Shown: piece by piece, positions 62,055 to 64,000 of the stretch | Position numbering within the stretch: the stretch's first letter is position 1 | How the letters are laid out: every line of letters starts with the position of its first letter | NCBI GenBank assembly: GCA_963702705.1 | Contig: CAVPDR010000002.1 | Span: 558,001 to 622,000 of the forward strand | Length of the DNA stretch: 64,000 nt | Source of the DNA: VRUE01 sp963702705 | GTDB taxonomy: Bacteria; Actinomycetota; Thermoleophilia; Solirubrobacterales; 70-9 | Direction of reading: 5' to 3' | Notes under the pieces: model-generated | What the model was told of the DNA's origin: nothing | The model's input: the letters and a program-made list of their open reading frames with translations, nothing else | The model's database searches: none | Made by a program: the position numbers and the translations under genes

Positions 62055-63233
62055 GTGGTGCATCAGGCAACGTTTGCCGTGTTGACGAGGGCTCGTAGTT
62101 TGGCGTCGTCGGCGTTGTAGTTGCGCCAGGCGATGTAGCGGCGGATCAGGCGCGCCTGGGTGGCATGGTCGGGATGGTCGGTGCCGTCGAGGGTGAAGTA
62201 GCGAAGCGCTTTGAACTGCGCCTCGATCCGATTCAGCCAGGAGCCGTAGTGGGGCGTGTAGGCGAGCTCGACGTTGCTGTCATGGGCCCAGTCACGGACT
62301 TCCTCACCGAGATGGGGGCTGAAGTTGTCGAGGATGAAGTGCAGCCTCACCTCGGGCGGGTGCAGCGAGCGGATGTATCGACAGAAGGCGAGGAACTCGA
62401 CTCTCGTCTTGCGCTTCTTGACGTGGCCGTAGAGACGATCGTGAGTGACGTCATAGGCGCCGAGCATGTGGCGGACACCGTGGGGGCGGGTGTAGGTGGC
62501 GCGGATGCGGCGTGGCTTGCGCAAGGGCGCCCAGGCCTTGCCGCCGGGCTGGGGCTGGAGGTTCAAAGGGCCGAACTCATCGAGGCAGATCACGATCGCC
62601 TCGCCGGCGTCGGCAAGCTCATATAGCTCCAGGATGCGGTTCTTCTTTGCCTCGAAGTTGGGGTCATTGGAGCGCTTCCACGTCCTCACCGCTTGAAAGG
62701 AGACGCCTTCCTCGCGAAGCAGCTGGCGCAGGCCCTCGTGGGAGATGTCGGTGACCACCCCCTCGGCGACCAGGTGGTCGGCCAGCTTGGCCAGGCTCCA
62801 GGTCGCAAACGGCCGGCCAAGGTCGGTCGGGATCGAGAGCGCGATCTTCTTGATCTCGCGCCGCTGAGGCAGGGTGAAGGTCGGTGGTCTACCTCCTGCG
62901 TAGCGGGGGTAGAGGGCATCGAAGCCGTCGCGGTTGAAGTTGTGGATCACCTCGCGAACGGTGTCTGGGTCGGTGAAGACGACCGCTGAGATCTTGGCCG
63001 GGCTCATCCGCTGAGCGGAGAGCAAGACGATCTGTGCTCGGCGCCAGGTGACCACCGAGCCAGAGTCGCGGCGCACGATGCGCAATAGCCGGTTGCCCTC
63101 CTCGTTGCTGATTTCCCGCAGCTGCACTCTCGCCGCCATCACTACCCCCGATCGTTGCGTTCGGGGAATCACTTCGGCGGCGGGGCCTTGGAGCCTGGTT
63201 ATGGAAACCGGCAAACGTTGGTGGTCACACCAC
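62055..63233. mobile_element. IS630-family insertion sequence, complete
   Basis: 1179 bp. Ends are imperfect inverted repeats: GTGGTG followed after eight bases by CAACGTTTGCC on the left, and its complement on the right. TA dinucleotides at 62053-62054 and 63234-63235 are the target duplication expected for IS630/Tc1-type elements. Contains one transposase gene on the minus strand. It inserted just downstream of the gene at 63233-63688 and 40 bp upstream of the hydrolase. Confidence 0.9.
62063..63139 (-). CDS. IS630-family transposase
   Basis: 358 residues. N-terminal helix-turn-helix region (LRIVRRDSGSVVTWRRAQIV, DPDTVREVIHNFNRDGFDAL) and a DDE domain: first Asp in IVICLDEFGPLNLQP, second in HFILDNFSPHLGEEVRDW, Glu in SWLNRIEAQFKALRYF. 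Ends ALVNTANVA. Frame is intact, so the element could be active. The ATG at 63139 (MAARVQLREIS) is chosen because the 25-codon extension upstream runs into the inverted repeat region. Confidence 0.95.
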   Translation of the reverse strand: MAARVQLREISNEEGNRLLRIVRRDSGSVVTWRRAQIVLLSAQRMSPAKISAVVFTDPDTVREVIHNFNRDGFDALYPRYAGGRPPTFTLPQRREIKKIALSIPTDLGRPFATWSLAKLADHLVAEGVVTDISHEGLRQLLREEGVSFQAVRTWKRSNDPNFEAKKNRILELYELADAGEAIVICLDEFGPLNLQPQPGGKAWAPLRKPRRIRATYTRPHGVRHMLGAYDVTHDRLYGHVKKRKTRVEFLAFCRYIRSLHPPEVRLHFILDNFSPHLGEEVRDWAHDSNVELAYTPHYGSWLNRIEAQFKALRYFTLDGTDHPDHATQARLIRRYIAWRNYNADDAKLRALVNTANVA

Positions 63234-63688
63234 TAGTTATCCGAGCCGGCGCGGTCCCAGATGTAGAGCTCTACGGCCTCGAGGGCGAGCTCCATCTGGC
63301 GTGCCGGGGAAAGCAGGCCGAGAACCAGCTCCAGTGCGTCCTCCTCGGTGACTCCGGCGTCGACCGCCTCCTCGCCGCGGAAGCCGGCCGCCAGCTTCAT
63401 CGCCTCGCGGCGATTCTCGCCGAGCGAGCCGAAGGCGCCCATGAGGAAGTCGCGGTTGGGCACCGGGTGGCCAACCTCAAGCGAGCCGTGCCAGGCGGCG
63501 AGCATCGAGAGGTCGTGCTCGTCGAGCTCGGAAAGCGCCTTGGCGTAGTGGGTCTCCAGCTCCTGGTCGGGAATCTCGTCGACCCAGGAGCGGACCGCCT
63601 CGCCGAGCAGCTGGCGACGGGCCTCGCGGCCGATCGAGTCGGAGATCGCACGGATCGCGTCGGCCGGGTCAACGAAGCAGAGAGCCAT
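63233..63688 (-). CDS. Helical protein of unknown function next to the IS630 element
   Basis: 151 residues, acidic, mainly helical: FVDPADAIRAISDSIGREAR, YAKALSELDEHDLSMLAAWH, VGHPVPNRDFLMGAFGSLGE, LVLGLLSPARQMELALEAVE. No recognised domain. Its TAG stop uses the TA of the IS target site and the first G of the element, but joining the flanks without the IS also gives TAG, so the protein is not truncated. Confidence 0.65.
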   Translation of the reverse strand: MALCFVDPADAIRAISDSIGREARRQLLGEAVRSWVDEIPDQELETHYAKALSELDEHDLSMLAAWHGSLEVGHPVPNRDFLMGAFGSLGENRREAMKLAAGFRGEEAVDAGVTEEDALELVLGLLSPARQMELALEAVELYIWDRAGSDN

Positions 63689-63787
63689 CTGCCTGCAATT
63701 TAGAGGGGGCGGTAGACGCCAAAACCGGGAGCGGGATGCCGCAGTTTGCGGCTGGGGACGCGCCGGAGGCGGACATAGTGTGGAGGT

Positions 63788-64000
63788 GTGTCGCTGAAGC
63801 TGATCCAGGGACCTCCGAACTCGGGCCGGGCCGGGCGGGTCCGGCGCGGGCTGCTCGCCGCGCTCGACCGCGATCCCGTCCTCGTCGTCCCGACTCTCGA
63901 CGACGTCTACGCCTTCGAGCGCGAGCTCTGCGCGAGCGGAGCGGTCCTCGGCGCCGACGTGATGACCTTCGGCGGCCTCTTCGGCGCGGTCGCCACCGCC
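63788..64000 (+). CDS. AddB-like helicase/nuclease, N-terminal fragment (cut by right edge)
   Basis: 71 codons visible. LKLIQGPPNSGRAGRVRRGL is a modified Walker A-like loop, followed by VLVVPTLDDVYAFERELCAS and VMTFGGLFGAVATA, the pattern seen at the start of AddB/PD-(D/E)XK-type recombination nucleases. GGAGG is only 1 nt ahead of the GTG at 63788, so the exact start is uncertain. The rest lies outside the window. Confidence 0.6.
   Translation, partial: MSLKLIQGPPNSGRAGRVRRGLLAALDRDPVLVVPTLDDVYAFERELCASGAVLGADVMTFGGLFGAVATA

Overview
The window is GC-rich DNA from a high-GC actinobacterium, most likely class Thermoleophilia (Solirubrobacterales-like). Support: a CysO/CysM/Mec cysteine pathway with a MoeZ-type activator, WS/DGAT and Rieske/Suf genes of actinobacterial type, long secreted proteins of the kind abundant in Solirubrobacterales, and many start codons placed 6-8 nt behind a TANNNT -10 box (leaderless transcripts). 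This placement is inferred from sequence only. No rRNA, tRNA or CRISPR array was recognised.

Layout. 0-7 kb, mostly minus strand: fruK-type kinase (cut by the left edge), D-Ala-D-Ala carboxypeptidase, LysM protein, pyrF, HU, the tldE/tldD protease pair and two small upstream genes. 7-11 kb: a nucleotidyltransferase toxin-like pair, a cation diffusion facilitator, rdgB-rph, a vapBC pair and a Flp-like pilin. 11.5-19.6 kb, plus strand: GT4 glycosyltransferase, coiled-coil protein, nadB, hyuA-hyuB, a DUF1802 gene behind a CRP-like site, and an unknown gene. 19.6-25.8 kb, minus: moeZ-cysO-[Gly-rich secreted protein]-cysM-[delta-60/RTX secreted protein]-mec-DUF2007, a cysteine-biosynthesis block interleaved with two secreted-protein genes; cysM and moeZ share an identical 17-bp promoter element. 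25.8-34.7 kb, minus: five secreted proteins, including two very large ones with overlapping stop/start and a collagen-like protein.

34.9-41.6 kb: phd-vapC, mntA-hepT, htpX, a NarL-type two-component pair, a badly frameshifted DUF559 gene and an MFS transporter. 41.6-49.4 kb: a rearranged suf system in three plus-strand units (rrf2-sufC-sufS, sufU, Rieske-sufB-sufD) separated by two minus-strand genes. 49.6-52.6 kb: membrane protein, cupredoxin and small membrane protein on the minus strand, and a thioredoxin-fold protein on the plus strand. 52.6-58.5 kb: ispH, WS/DGAT, fxsA, a secreted protein, a membrane protein with a sigma-region-4-like C terminus coupled to a CARDB protein, and a mazE/vapC pair. 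58.5-64 kb: degenerate GGDEF protein, MIP18-family factor, a HAD phosphatase pair, alpha/beta hydrolase, a complete IS630-family element with TA target duplication, and the start of an AddB-like nuclease/helicase cut by the right edge.

Quality note. Many conserved genes between about 0.9-2.6 kb and 37.5-51 kb are split by one-base frame changes while others are intact. Some changes compensate each other within a few codons. The simplest reading is clustered indel errors in the assembly, so these genes are listed as CDS over their full reconstructed span. No gap above 300 bp lacks a gene; the longest, 34703-34960 (258 bp), holds the promoter of the collagen-like gene and the operator of the phd-vapC pair.
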